Positions 34,793 through 43,584 of a DNA stretch of 64,000 bases are shown here, one piece after another (within the stretch, counting starts at the first letter, position 1; every line of letters starts with the position of its first letter). The notes under the pieces were generated by a model. The model ran no database searches. It saw only the letters and a program-made list of their open reading frames with translations, and had not been told where the DNA came from. This DNA comes from Halomonas sp. GFAJ-1. Lineage in GTDB: Bacteria > Pseudomonadota > Gammaproteobacteria > Pseudomonadales > Halomonadaceae. The stretch is from the NCBI GenBank assembly GCA_002966495.1, contig CP016490.1, positions 1,984,001-2,048,000 on the forward strand, written 5' to 3'. The position numbers were made by a program, and so were the translations under genes.

Positions 34793-35646
34793 TAGCCTTT
34801 TTCTCCATGCAAGCGGCGCACGAAGCGGCCTTGCCAAATGTTGATCGCCAGCAGCAGGGCAAGCGATACCATCAGTACCACCGAGGCAATCGCAGAGGCA
34901 CCGGCGTAGTCATACTCTTGTAGCTTGACGAAAATCATCAGCGCGGTAATTTCCGTTTCGTAGGGCATATTACCGGCGATAAAGATAATCGCCCCGAACT
35001 CGCCCAGCGAGCGTACAAAGGCAAGCCCGGTGCCGGTGACCAGCGCAGGCCAAAGGTGCGGCATGATCACCCGGCGAAACGCTACGCCGTCGGTTGCACC
35101 CAGGGACATAGCGGCTTCGTCCACCTCGGCAGGCAGGTCTTCAAGCACTGGCTGAACAGTGCGCACCACAAAAGGAATGCTGGTAAACGCCATAGCCAGG
35201 GCGATACCTACCCAGGTATAGGCTACTTGAAAGCCTAATGGCTCTAGTAGTTGGCCCATCCAGCCACTGCCCGCATATAACGTAGCAAGGGTGATACCCG
35301 CCACGGCCGTGGGCAGCGCAAAGGGTAAATCCATTAAGGCGTCTAATAGACGCTTACCGGGGAACTCATAGCGCACCAGTACCCAGGCCAGCAGTAGGCC
35401 AAATACCGCGTTAACCAGTGCGGCTACGGCGGCCGCGCCGATGGTAACCATGTAGCTGGCCACCACGCGGCCTTCGGTAATAATCGCCCAATACTCGGCA
35501 AGGCTAAGCCCCGCCAACTGGCCAAAAAGGCCCGTGATCGGAAGTAACAGTACCAGCGAGATAAACATCACGCTGATACCCATTGAAAGGCCAAAGCCCG
35601 GCAGCACGCGTGTGCTGCCGGGCCGCCATAGTGCAAATTGGCGCAT
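34792..35646 (-). CDS. cysT: Sulfate ABC transporter permease CysT (CysU)
   Basis: Partner permease, 284 residues and about six membrane segments. LMDLPFALPTAVAGITLATL and the EAA loop EVDEAAMSLGATDGVAFRRV are typical of CysT/CysU. It starts 9 bases after the sbp stop, and both permeases are coupled by the TAATG overlap. Confidence 0.96.
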   Translation of the reverse strand: MRQFALWRPGSTRVLPGFGLSMGISVMFISLVLLLPITGLFGQLAGLSLAEYWAIITEGRVVASYMVTIGAAAVAALVNAVFGLLLAWVLVRYEFPGKRLLDALMDLPFALPTAVAGITLATLYAGSGWMGQLLEPLGFQVAYTWVGIALAMAFTSIPFVVRTVQPVLEDLPAEVDEAAMSLGATDGVAFRRVIMPHLWPALVTGTGLAFVRSLGEFGAIIFIAGNMPYETEITALMIFVKLQEYDYAGASAIASVVLMVSLALLLAINIWQGRFVRRLHGEKG

Positions 35647-35655
35647 GGGGTACCG

Positions 35656-36693
35656 TTAACGACGCTGCAGTTGGTCAAGTAGGGCACCACCGGCAAAGTG
35701 GTTTTCCATCGCTTCTTCCCAGCTACCGAACACGTCCTCAACTTCAAACAGCTCGGTTTCAGGGAATTGGTCGGCAAATTCTGCCACCACGGTTTCGTTG
35801 TGAACCCGATAGTTAAAGCCTGCTAACTGGCGCTGGGCATCTTCGCTGTACAGGTACTCAAGGTAGCTCTGGGCCAGGTCACTATTGCCGTTGCGCTCTG
35901 CGTTAGGGCCAACCACTGCGACTGGGAACTCGGCCAAGACGCTGACCGGCGGCACGATAACTTCGTAATCGTCGCTGCCGTATTCGCTACGGATGTTGTT
36001 CACTTCCGACTCGAAGCTGATCAGGACATCACCGATACCGCGCTCGATGAAGCTGGTGGTAGCGCCGCGACCGCCGGTATCAAAGACCGCTACGTTGCGC
36101 AGGAAGGTGCGCATAAAGTCGTGGATTTGCTCTTCATCGCCATCAAATTCGTTTTCAGCAAAGCCCCAAGCGGCTAAGTAGGTGTAGCGGCCGTTACCGG
36201 AGGTTTTAGGGTTAGGGAAGACCATTTGAATATCTTCTTTAACCAAATCATCCCAGCTTTCGATGCCTTTGGGATTGTCTTTGCGTACCAAAAATGCGGT
36301 GGTGGAGTAGTAAGGAGAGGCGTTGTTTTCAAACGCTTCCTGCCAATCATCCGCGACTAAACCAGCATCAGCGAGCACTTGAACATCCGTTACCTGGTTA
36401 AAGGTGACGACATCTGCACGCAGGCCCTGCAGGATGGCGCGCGCTTGCGCGGAAGAGCCACCGTGGGATTGGTTAATATCAATCTCTTCACCGTGCTCTT
36501 CTTGCCACCACGCTTGGAACTCGGGGTTGATAGCGCTGAAAAGTTCACGGGCGATATCGTAGGAGGAGTTCAGTAGCTCGCGTTCTTGAGCCGCCGCCGT
36601 GCTGGATAAAGCGGCGCTGGCTACTGTTGCACCCAGGGCAATCGACAGCAGACTGCGGCGGAAAAGGGGGCGTGAAAACGTTGGCAAAGGCAT
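35656..36693 (-). CDS. sbp: Periplasmic sulfate-binding protein
   Basis: Substrate-binding component, 345 residues. The signal peptide (to about AAAQE, residue 36) is followed by LLNSSYDIARELFSAINPEF, the Sbp/CysP family opening, and by QSHGGSSAQARAILQGLRAD, which contributes to sulfate binding. Sulfate versus thiosulfate preference is not clear. First gene of the operon; a palindrome at 36777-36795 upstream is a plausible CysB site. Confidence 0.95.
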   Translation of the reverse strand: MPLPTFSRPLFRRSLLSIALGATVASAALSSTAAAQERELLNSSYDIARELFSAINPEFQAWWQEEHGEEIDINQSHGGSSAQARAILQGLRADVVTFNQVTDVQVLADAGLVADDWQEAFENNASPYYSTTAFLVRKDNPKGIESWDDLVKEDIQMVFPNPKTSGNGRYTYLAAWGFAENEFDGDEEQIHDFMRTFLRNVAVFDTGGRGATTSFIERGIGDVLISFESEVNNIRSEYGSDDYEVIVPPVSVLAEFPVAVVGPNAERNGNSDLAQSYLEYLYSEDAQRQLAGFNYRVHNETVVAEFADQFPETELFEVEDVFGSWEEAMENHFAGGALLDQLQRR

Positions 36694-36776
36694 AGCAGGC
36701 TCCTTAAATTCGGGGGCGATCTTGTCGCAATGGCACTAAGGTTATACCTGTGATTGTGGAATTACAATTGTGTTTT

Positions 36777-36795
36777 ATATTCTTTTTAAGAATAT
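36777..36795. promoter_or_regulatory. Palindrome ATATTCTT-TTT-AAGAATAT, candidate CysB site
   Basis: A perfect 8+8 inverted repeat with a 3-base centre lies about 85-100 bases upstream of sbp in the gap to rpe. Its size and position fit a LysR-type operator such as CysB, which normally activates sulfate-uptake genes under sulfur limitation. Assignment to CysB is inference. Confidence 0.45.
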
Positions 36796-36898
36796 GAGTG
36801 TATGGCTTCGTGCAGCCTGCCCGTTCAGCAAGATGGGGCTTCGTGGATGGCTCTGGTAAGATGTGCGCCTACTTCCCCTGGTAACCAAGGAACGCATT

Positions 36899-37600
36899 AT
36901 GTCCGCTGCGCACGATTTTCTGATTGCCCCTTCGATTCTCTCCGCTAATTTTGCGCGGCTTGGCGAGGAGGTTGATAACGTGTTGGCCGCCGGTGCTGAT
37001 ATTGTTCACTTCGACGTGATGGACAACCACTACGTGCCCAACCTGACCATTGGCCCCATGGTGTGCAAAGCGCTGCGGCAGCACGGCGTTACTGCGCCCA
37101 TTGATGTACATCTAATGGTGAAGCCGGTTGACCGTATGATTGGCGACTTTATCGAGGCCGGGGCGAACTACATCACGTTTCACCCAGAGGCTTCCGAGCA
37201 TATCGACCGGTCGCTGCAACTGATCCGTGACGGCGGTTGCAAAGCGGGGCTGGTGTTTAATCCAGCGACCCCGCTTTCGTACCTTGATTACGTGATGGAC
37301 AAAATCGACATGGTGCTGCTGATGAGTGTTAACCCAGGGTTCGGTGGCCAGTCGTTTATCCCTGGTACGCTGGATAAGCTGCGCGAAGCGCGGGCACGTA
37401 TTGATGCGTCTGGTCGCCCGATCCGCCTAGAGATCGACGGCGGCGTAAAAGTAGACAACATTGCCGATATCGCCGCCGCCGGTGCCGATACCTTTGTCGC
37501 AGGCTCGGCCATTTTTAATGCCCATCAAGCAAGTGACCCCTACGGTTACGACAGTGTTATTCAGCAGCTGCGTAACGAACTGGCCAAGGTGCCGGGTTAA
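36899..37600 (+). CDS. rpe: Ribulose-phosphate 3-epimerase
   Basis: Pentose-phosphate pathway enzyme that interconverts ribulose-5-phosphate and xylulose-5-phosphate, 233 residues. LIAPSILSANFARLGEEV, VHFDVMDNHYVPNLTIG (metal-binding His/Asp), MSVNPGFGGQSFIP and EIDGGV carry the active-site residues. ATG at 36899 with AAGGAA upstream is preferred over 36863. In many gammaproteobacteria rpe is followed by gph; here ndh lies between on the opposite strand. Confidence 0.97.
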   Translation: MSAAHDFLIAPSILSANFARLGEEVDNVLAAGADIVHFDVMDNHYVPNLTIGPMVCKALRQHGVTAPIDVHLMVKPVDRMIGDFIEAGANYITFHPEASEHIDRSLQLIRDGGCKAGLVFNPATPLSYLDYVMDKIDMVLLMSVNPGFGGQSFIPGTLDKLREARARIDASGRPIRLEIDGGVKVDNIADIAAAGADTFVAGSAIFNAHQASDPYGYDSVIQQLRNELAKVPG

Positions 37601-37623
37601 ATGTGCAGGGCTAAAATAGCGGT

Positions 37624-38922
37624 TTAGTGCAGTTTCATGCGTGGTTTCAGGTAGCGGTTTAGCTTATCGACTAGCCAGGCAAGCCCGGTTTTAGGTGCGC
37701 CATGAATAGAGAGCTGGTGCATCCGGTAGAGCGAAGCGTAGGCTTGGCGTGCCAGCCAGCCCTCTAGAAACAGTCCGCGAGAAGCGGAGCTGCGCATCAA
37801 GTTGCCTACCGCGTCATAGCGAGCCAGTGACACCAGCGAGCCGTGGTCGCGGTAAATAAACGGTTTCAGCGGCTTGCTCTCCAGCGCATTCACTAGATTT
37901 TTAGCCAGCAGCTTGGCTTGCTGGTGGGCTGCCTGGGCGCGGGGCGGCACGGTGCTGTCCTCCCCTTGTGGGCAGCTGGCGCAATCGCCCATGGCAAAGA
38001 TATGCGGGTCATCAACACTTTGTAGCGTTTGCGCCACCTGGATTTGATTCTTCTTATTAGTCGTTAAGCCAATCTCTGCTAAAAAAGGGGGCGCTTTAAT
38101 CCCTGCCGCCCACACGTTTAGGTCGGTTTCGATAACGTCCCCATCATCCGTGATTAGCTGGTACTGCTGCGCCTGCTTAATAGTGGTGTTCACATGCACG
38201 TGAACTCCCATGCTCTCCAGCTCTTGCTGAACAGTGAGACCAATCCGCTCGGAAAGGGCGGGCAACAGGCGAGGGGCGCCTTCGATCAAATGCACGCTGA
38301 TATTCTGGTGATCAAGTGCGGTAACGCCGTAGGCGTTGAGCAGGCGCGAGGCGTCTAACAGTTCGGCGGAAAGCTCTACGCCGGTAGCGCCGCCCCCCAC
38401 GATGCCAATGGTTAATTGGGTATGTTGGCGTAGCGAGGGGTCGGTATAGCGTAAAAAGGTATTAATCATGTGGTGCTGAAACGCCTTGGCTTGCTGGGGC
38501 GAGTCCATAAAGTGGCAGTGTTCTGCAACACCTTCGGTGCCAAAATCGTTTGAAACGCTGCCGAGTGCTAGCACGAGATAGTCGTAGGTAAGCTCCCGGG
38601 CGGGCAGTACTTCCTCACCGTTTTCATCCAAAATGGGCGACAGGTGAATGACTTTTTTCTCGCGATCAAGACCATCCAATGAGCCGCGCTGGTAGCGGTA
38701 ATGGTGGGCGGAGGAGTGCCCGCGGTAATCTACCTCATCCATGCTGGAGTTAAGCGCTCCAGTGGCCAGTTCATGTAAAAGCGGCTTCCATACATGGGTG
38801 GCGTTGCGATCCAACAGTACGATCTCCGCGCGCTTTTTTTTGCCTAGGGTCTGTCCAAGGCGTGTGGCAAGGGCCAACCCGCCCGCACCGCCGCCAACGA
38901 TCACAATTCGTGGAATGGCCAT
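37624..38922 (-). CDS. ndh: Type II NADH dehydrogenase
   Basis: Single-subunit, non-proton-pumping NADH:quinone oxidoreductase of the membrane periphery, 432 residues. Two dinucleotide folds are visible: IVGGGAGGLALATRLG (FAD) and IGIVGGGATGVELSAELL (NADH), plus IFAMGDCASCPQ near the C-terminal FAD site. The C-terminus is basic and amphipathic, consistent with membrane attachment. The gene is convergent with rpe and divergent from gph. Confidence 0.95.
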   Translation of the reverse strand: MAIPRIVIVGGGAGGLALATRLGQTLGKKKRAEIVLLDRNATHVWKPLLHELATGALNSSMDEVDYRGHSSAHHYRYQRGSLDGLDREKKVIHLSPILDENGEEVLPARELTYDYLVLALGSVSNDFGTEGVAEHCHFMDSPQQAKAFQHHMINTFLRYTDPSLRQHTQLTIGIVGGGATGVELSAELLDASRLLNAYGVTALDHQNISVHLIEGAPRLLPALSERIGLTVQQELESMGVHVHVNTTIKQAQQYQLITDDGDVIETDLNVWAAGIKAPPFLAEIGLTTNKKNQIQVAQTLQSVDDPHIFAMGDCASCPQGEDSTVPPRAQAAHQQAKLLAKNLVNALESKPLKPFIYRDHGSLVSLARYDAVGNLMRSSASRGLFLEGWLARQAYASLYRMHQLSIHGAPKTGLAWLVDKLNRYLKPRMKLH

Positions 38923-39062
38923 TATGCTCTCCTTGCTAATATAGCCTCAGCATAGAACCTTCTAGCCTGCCTTACGATGTGCAAAAACGATAAGATAGTA
39001 AAAGAAATGGATATTACGTTGAGTCAGCAGGGCTTCATTGCGCCCTATAGGAGAGCAGCAGC

Positions 39063-39731
39063 GTGCACACTATTTTGCAAGGAAAGCGGTTAATTGCATT
39101 TGATTTAGACGGCACGTTAATTGATTCCGTGCCAGATTTAGCGGTCGCCTTACAGAAAGCGCTGAATGAGGTTGGCCTAGCAGCACCTAGCGAAGAACTC
39201 GTGCGCGACTGGGTGGGTAACGGCGCGCCGGTATTGGTGGAACGAGCGCTAACCTGGGCGGTTGAACAGGCGCCAGGGCAAGCCTTGCAGGCCAACGCGT
39301 ATGACGCGTTTATGCGTCACTACAGTGCAGCCCCCAATGCGCTGACTCAGCTTTATCCAGAGGTGCAGGCGACACTTAATGCCTTGCACCAAAAGGGCTA
39401 TGCGTTGGTGTTAATCACTAATAAACCCGAACGTTTTATTGCGCCAATCTTAAGCCACTTTGAACTGCTGCCATTGTTTACTCTTTGTCTGGGCGGCGAT
39501 TCGCTGGCCGAGAAAAAGCCCAGCCCGGCGCCGCTTTTGCACGCTGCACAAGCGCTGGATATTCCCCCTTCAGCCAGCGTGATGGTGGGGGACTCCCGTC
39601 ACGATATAGCGGCAGGCAAAGCCGCGGGCTTTACCACCGTGGCGTTGCCCTACGGCTATAACCACGGTGAGCCCATAGAACAGAGCCAGCCTGACTTGCT
39701 GATTAACTCGTTGCGGGTACTAACAGAGTAA
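39063..39731 (+). CDS. gph: Phosphoglycolate phosphatase
   Basis: HAD-superfamily phosphatase, 222 residues, that removes 2-phosphoglycolate formed during DNA repair or oxygenation reactions. HAD motifs: FDLDGTLIDS (nucleophile and acid Asp), ITNKPE, KPSPAPLL and MVGDSRHDI. The GTG start at 39063 is supported by GGAG about 10 bases upstream. It has its own start region, separated from rpe by ndh. Confidence 0.93.
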   Translation: MHTILQGKRLIAFDLDGTLIDSVPDLAVALQKALNEVGLAAPSEELVRDWVGNGAPVLVERALTWAVEQAPGQALQANAYDAFMRHYSAAPNALTQLYPEVQATLNALHQKGYALVLITNKPERFIAPILSHFELLPLFTLCLGGDSLAEKKPSPAPLLHAAQALDIPPSASVMVGDSRHDIAAGKAAGFTTVALPYGYNHGEPIEQSQPDLLINSLRVLTE

Positions 39732-39783
39732 TCCGCGTTAGCTATTACGTGTTCGCGGTTTGCTAATAATAGTAGGGCGCTGA

Positions 39784-40698
39784 CTAGTCGGCACGGGCCC
39801 CGCCTAAGCCTTCGTGAAGCTGCTCCACGTTGTGGCGCAGCATAGCGGGGTAGTTATAGGCGGGGCTATCGCTTGCCCCCAATGTATCCACATAAAGCGG
39901 GCCTTTAAGGCTTACGTTCACCTCCCGGGCGAGGGCGTCCATATGAATACACGGCACTGTGCTTTCATAAAACAGTGCCTGTGGGCGTTTTTCCGCCAAA
40001 CGCATGCTCATTGACGCCATTGCGTCGGCGCTGCCAAGGGTTTCATGGTTTACGCCCCAAATAGCGGCGTACTCAAACTCATAGGCGCGCGCAAAATAGC
40101 TCATGCCTGCCTCACTGGTCACCAACAGGCGATTGGTTTGAGGTATGCCTTGTAGGCGCTCTAATAGTGTTCGATTCAGCTTTGCTAGCGCCTCATGGGC
40201 CTCTGTGGCTCTGGTGTTAAAGGCTTCGGTTTTCTCGGGGTAGTGCTCGATTAGGGTTTGCGCGATCACGTCGATATAAGCGGCGGCCCCTTTAGGGTCC
40301 ATCCACATATGGGGGTCAGGGTTGCCTTTAAACTGCCCTGTTGAAATAGGCAGCGGCTCATAGTCGGCATTTTCGGCAAGGGCGATCAGGGTAAGGCTGT
40401 CTCGAGCCATCGCTTCCACGTGGCGCATCCAAGGCTCTAAGCCAAAACCGTTGTAAAACATAATATCTGCTTCTTCAATGGCCAGCACATTGGGGGGTGT
40501 TAGCTCCCAGCGGTGGACATCTTTCCCCGTTGGCACAAGGTTGGTAATCGTGATATCGCTGCCCGCTACCCGCTTCACGAGGTCTTCGATCACGCTAAAT
40601 GAAGTAATTATCTTGAAGGAGTTAGCGCCAAACGCCTGCGGCGCGTTCAGAACGGTTACTAATAAGAGCGTGATTATCCAGGGTGCTCGTTTATCCAT
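39784..40698 (-). CDS. Metal ABC transporter substrate-binding protein, Mn/Fe type
   Basis: A 304-residue periplasmic binding protein of the ZnuA/MntC cluster. Signal peptide to about residue 24. Likely metal ligands: His in DVHRWELTP, His in PDPHMWMDP, Glu in VTSEAGMSYF and Asp in YVDTLG. The third ligand is Glu, not His, which points to manganese or iron rather than zinc. No ATPase or permease gene is adjacent, so it must pair with a distant importer or be an orphan. It is convergent with gph. Confidence 0.87.
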   Translation of the reverse strand: MDKRAPWIITLLLVTVLNAPQAFGANSFKIITSFSVIEDLVKRVAGSDITITNLVPTGKDVHRWELTPPNVLAIEEADIMFYNGFGLEPWMRHVEAMARDSLTLIALAENADYEPLPISTGQFKGNPDPHMWMDPKGAAAYIDVIAQTLIEHYPEKTEAFNTRATEAHEALAKLNRTLLERLQGIPQTNRLLVTSEAGMSYFARAYEFEYAAIWGVNHETLGSADAMASMSMRLAEKRPQALFYESTVPCIHMDALAREVNVSLKGPLYVDTLGASDSPAYNYPAMLRHNVEQLHEGLGGARAD

Positions 40699-41069
40699 GT
40701 CACGCTCCTAACCTAACCTATTAAAAAGACAGCAGATAATAAAGATTACCCACAAACGTTGCCAGTAACATTGCATCCAGGCGCTGTTTGGCAGCGTGCC
40801 GCATTGCATCAGGCTAACGCCTTGGTTTCGCTAACGTGGGTTAACCTCTATGCTTAAAAACATTGTTGCGCAACACTACGACCCGCCAAGTGGCCGCTCG
40901 TTGCAACCGGACGGATTATTAGTTCCATGCCAATAATAAAGGCCTGCTTTTACAGTGACAAAAGGCACCAAGCTGTAAGGTGTTTAAAGCTATTTGATGT
41001 CAAAAAGCGCTTGATGCTATTGCATCCTCTTCAGGTCATCACCGAGTGTTTTTAGAAGATTCTCATTTG
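40699..41069. promoter_or_regulatory. 371-base gap between the metal-binding protein and lysR genes
   Basis: Both neighbours are on the minus strand, so this holds the promoter of the metal-binding protein and the 3' end of lysR. A direct repeat CATTGCATC(C)AGGC occurs at about 40769-40783 and 40802-40814, flanking a GCGCTG/CAGCG hairpin. A 27-codon minus-strand frame (40721-40804) ends 22 bases before the binding-protein start; it may be a leader or chance. No metal-regulator box was certain. Confidence 0.4.
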
Positions 41070-41975
41070 TTATGAAATAAGGGTTAGCGTACGCGAGATA
41101 TTGCTAAGCTCTGATAAAAGATAGGTATACATAGCATCTGCAGCAGGAGTGAGGCTTCGTCCAGCGTGTTTTAGTAACCCCATTCGTCGTTCGAGATAGG
41201 GGGAGGCTAGTGGGATAAAGCGTAGCCGCTGATGCTCTTCCTGAAACGCCAACCGGGGCAAGGTCGTCACACCTATACCGGCTTCTAGCATGGCAGTGAG
41301 CGAAATCATGTTGGAAATATACAGCGTGCTATGGGTTAAAAGTTCCGCGGCTGGCGATCCATCTAGCAGGCGCGAGGTGCCATTGCGGATCAGTGTATAG
41401 GGTTTGAGCGCCTGCCAATGCAACGCACTCTGCTGGGCTAGCGGATGGTCATCACGACACACCACGCCGATATCATCGTTCAGTAGCGCATCGAAGCTGA
41501 GGGTGTCGTCGGGCAGCCATAGGCTGGTGATGCCAAGTTCAACCTCGCCTTTCAATACCATCTCATTGACCCGCTCGGAGTGGCCGTCCTGCAAGCTGAT
41601 ATCAATACCGGGATAAGCCTTCAGAAATCCAACTAATAATGTGGGCATAAGACGGCTGGCGACCGACGGCACTGCGGCAATATCTACCCGCCCACGCTGG
41701 TGATGTGCGATGGCCAGCGCATCGCGACATACTCGGTCGTGATGGGCCACCAATTCGCGAAAGCGTGGTTCACACCAGCGGCCAAAGGGCGTTAACAGCG
41801 CCTTGCCGCCACCTTTTTCAAACAGCGGTTGGCCAAGGCGCTCTTCGAGGTCACGTACTGCCATAGAAATGGCTGGCTGACTGCGATGCAACTGCTTGGC
41901 GGCGGCGTGAAAGCCACCCGAATCAAGGATAGCGAGTACATAGCGTAAAGGTGCCAGTTTCAGCTCGGGAAGCAT
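41070..41975 (-). CDS. LysR-family transcriptional regulator
   Basis: A 301-residue LTTR with an N-terminal winged HTH (LRYVLAILDSGGFHAAAKQL, AISMAVRDLEERLGQPLF) and a periplasmic-binding-like effector domain. It diverges from the aldehyde dehydrogenase gene across a 159-base region holding three 13-base repeats, so it very likely controls the catabolic genes at 42.1-49.2 kb. The effector is unknown. Confidence 0.93.
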   Translation of the reverse strand: MLPELKLAPLRYVLAILDSGGFHAAAKQLHRSQPAISMAVRDLEERLGQPLFEKGGGKALLTPFGRWCEPRFRELVAHHDRVCRDALAIAHHQRGRVDIAAVPSVASRLMPTLLVGFLKAYPGIDISLQDGHSERVNEMVLKGEVELGITSLWLPDDTLSFDALLNDDIGVVCRDDHPLAQQSALHWQALKPYTLIRNGTSRLLDGSPAAELLTHSTLYISNMISLTAMLEAGIGVTTLPRLAFQEEHQRLRFIPLASPYLERRMGLLKHAGRSLTPAADAMYTYLLSELSNISRTLTLIS

Positions 41976-41999
41976 GGTCAGTGTTTCATCTCGTTATAG

Positions 42000-42036
42000 T
42001 GGTAAGTTTTGATGGTAAATTTTGGTGGTAAGTTTT
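42000..42036. repeat. Three tandem copies of TGGTAAGTTTT, 13-bp period
   Basis: TGGTAAGTTTT at 42000-42010, TGGTAAATTTT at 42013-42023 and TGGTAAGTTTT at 42026-42036 are separated by two bases each. They lie about 25 bases from the lysR start and 100 from the aldehyde dehydrogenase start. Likely a regulatory array, although LysR regulators usually bind inverted repeats. Confidence 0.6.
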
Positions 42037-42134
42037 ATTGATCGTTTTATCTGAATTATTGATTGTCCTTATCTTCCCGCCTTCTCTAGCATGTCGTCAA
42101 CAGTCCGTTATCAATGTCATAAAAAGAGGTCGCT

Positions 42135-43574
42135 ATGCCATCCCTCCGCGCGCTTTATATCAACGGCCAATGGGTCTACGGCGAAAGCCACATTTCCAAC
42201 TCCAATCCCTCGGACCTTGCTGATGTGATTGGTGAGTATTCCCAAGCGAGCGCTGACCAAGTTAAAGAGGCAATCAATGCAGCGCGCCTGGGCCAGCGTG
42301 AGTGGGCCAAAACCGGGCTGGAGCAGCGCTACGGTATCTTGATGGCGATTGGCGATGAGCTGATGGCGCGCAAGGAAGAGTTGGGCCGTCTGCTGTCTCG
42401 CGAAGAAGGCAAACCGCTGGCAGAAGGTATGGGTGAGGTGGCGCGTTCGGCGCAATTCTTCCACTACTATGCTGCTGAAGTGCTACGCCAGCTGGATGAG
42501 CGAGTAGACTCCGTGCGCCCTGGCGTTGAAGTCGATACCCGCCGGGAACCAGTGGGCGTGGTGGGCATCATCAGCCCGTGGAACTTCCCGATGGCTACCG
42601 CGGTATGGAAGATCGCCCCGGCACTGGCCTTTGGTAACGCTGTAATTTTCAAACCTGCCAACCTGGTGCCTGCCAGCGCCTGGGCCTTGACCGAAATCAT
42701 CAGTCGCCAGGCCTTGCCCGCGGGTACCTTTAACCTACTGATGGGCAGCGGCGGCAGCGTCGGCGAAGCGCTGATCACCAGTCCTGCGATTAATGCACTG
42801 ACCTTTACTGGCTCGCTGGAAGTGGGACGCCGTGTTGCCGCTGCTACCGCCGGTAACCTAGTTAAATGCCAGCTGGAAATGGGCTCCAAGAACGCCCTGA
42901 TCGTCGCTGAAGATGCGAATTTGGATCTAGCGGTGGAAGCAGCCTTCAACGGCGCTTATTCCGGTACCGGACAGAAGTGCACGGCGTCTTCTCGATTGAT
43001 TGTTCATGAAGCCGTCCACGATGCGTTTGTGGACAAGCTGACCGCGCGGCTAGCGAAAGCTAAAGTCGGGCCAGCGCTGGAAGAGGGCGTGCAGATTGGC
43101 CCAGTCGCCGATGCCCGTCAGTTGGAGTCCAACCTGAACTGGATTGAACGTGGCAAAGCTGATGGCGCCAAACTGGTGTTCGGCGGCGAACGGGTAAGTT
43201 GTGCCAGCGAAGGCTACTTTATGGCCCCCACGCTGTTTGTTGAGACCTCCAATGAGATGGCCATCAACCGCGAAGAGGTTTTCGGCCCAATAGCCTGTGT
43301 GATCAAGGTCGCTGATATGGACGAAGCCATCGCTACCCTAAACGATACTAACTTCGGCCTGACGGCGGGGATTATTACCGACTCCCTGGCGCTGGCGACT
43401 CGCTTCAAAGCTGAAGCTGAGACAGGTTGTGTGATGGTCAACCTGGCAACCGCTGGCACTGATTACCATGTACCGTTTGGCGGTCGCAAAGACTCCAGCT
43501 TCGGCCCGCGTGAACAAGGGCGCTATGCGCGTGAGTTCTACACCGTGGTCAAAACCTGTTACGTCAAGGCGTAA
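42135..43574 (+). CDS. NAD(P)-dependent aldehyde dehydrogenase (semialdehyde type)
   Basis: A 479-residue aldehyde dehydrogenase with Glu248 (CQLEMGSKN) and Cys282 (SGTGQKCTASSR) as catalytic residues, 34 apart as in the family. PWNFPMATAVWKIAPALAFG is the cofactor-binding region. The N-terminus SNPSDLADVIGEYSQAS resembles alpha-ketoglutaric semialdehyde dehydrogenases, so a short dicarboxylate semialdehyde is likely, but succinate semialdehyde is also possible. AAGAGG lies before the start. First gene of the series under the LysR regulator. Confidence 0.9.
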   Translation: MPSLRALYINGQWVYGESHISNSNPSDLADVIGEYSQASADQVKEAINAARLGQREWAKTGLEQRYGILMAIGDELMARKEELGRLLSREEGKPLAEGMGEVARSAQFFHYYAAEVLRQLDERVDSVRPGVEVDTRREPVGVVGIISPWNFPMATAVWKIAPALAFGNAVIFKPANLVPASAWALTEIISRQALPAGTFNLLMGSGGSVGEALITSPAINALTFTGSLEVGRRVAAATAGNLVKCQLEMGSKNALIVAEDANLDLAVEAAFNGAYSGTGQKCTASSRLIVHEAVHDAFVDKLTARLAKAKVGPALEEGVQIGPVADARQLESNLNWIERGKADGAKLVFGGERVSCASEGYFMAPTLFVETSNEMAINREEVFGPIACVIKVADMDEAIATLNDTNFGLTAGIITDSLALATRFKAEAETGCVMVNLATAGTDYHVPFGGRKDSSFGPREQGRYAREFYTVVKTCYVKA

Positions 43575-43584
43575 GGAGCGGGCT

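Noticed and set aside
40721..40804. 27-codon minus-strand frame as a small gene
   Set aside because: It has no clear ribosome-binding site and no recognisable family; kept only as part of the intergenic description.
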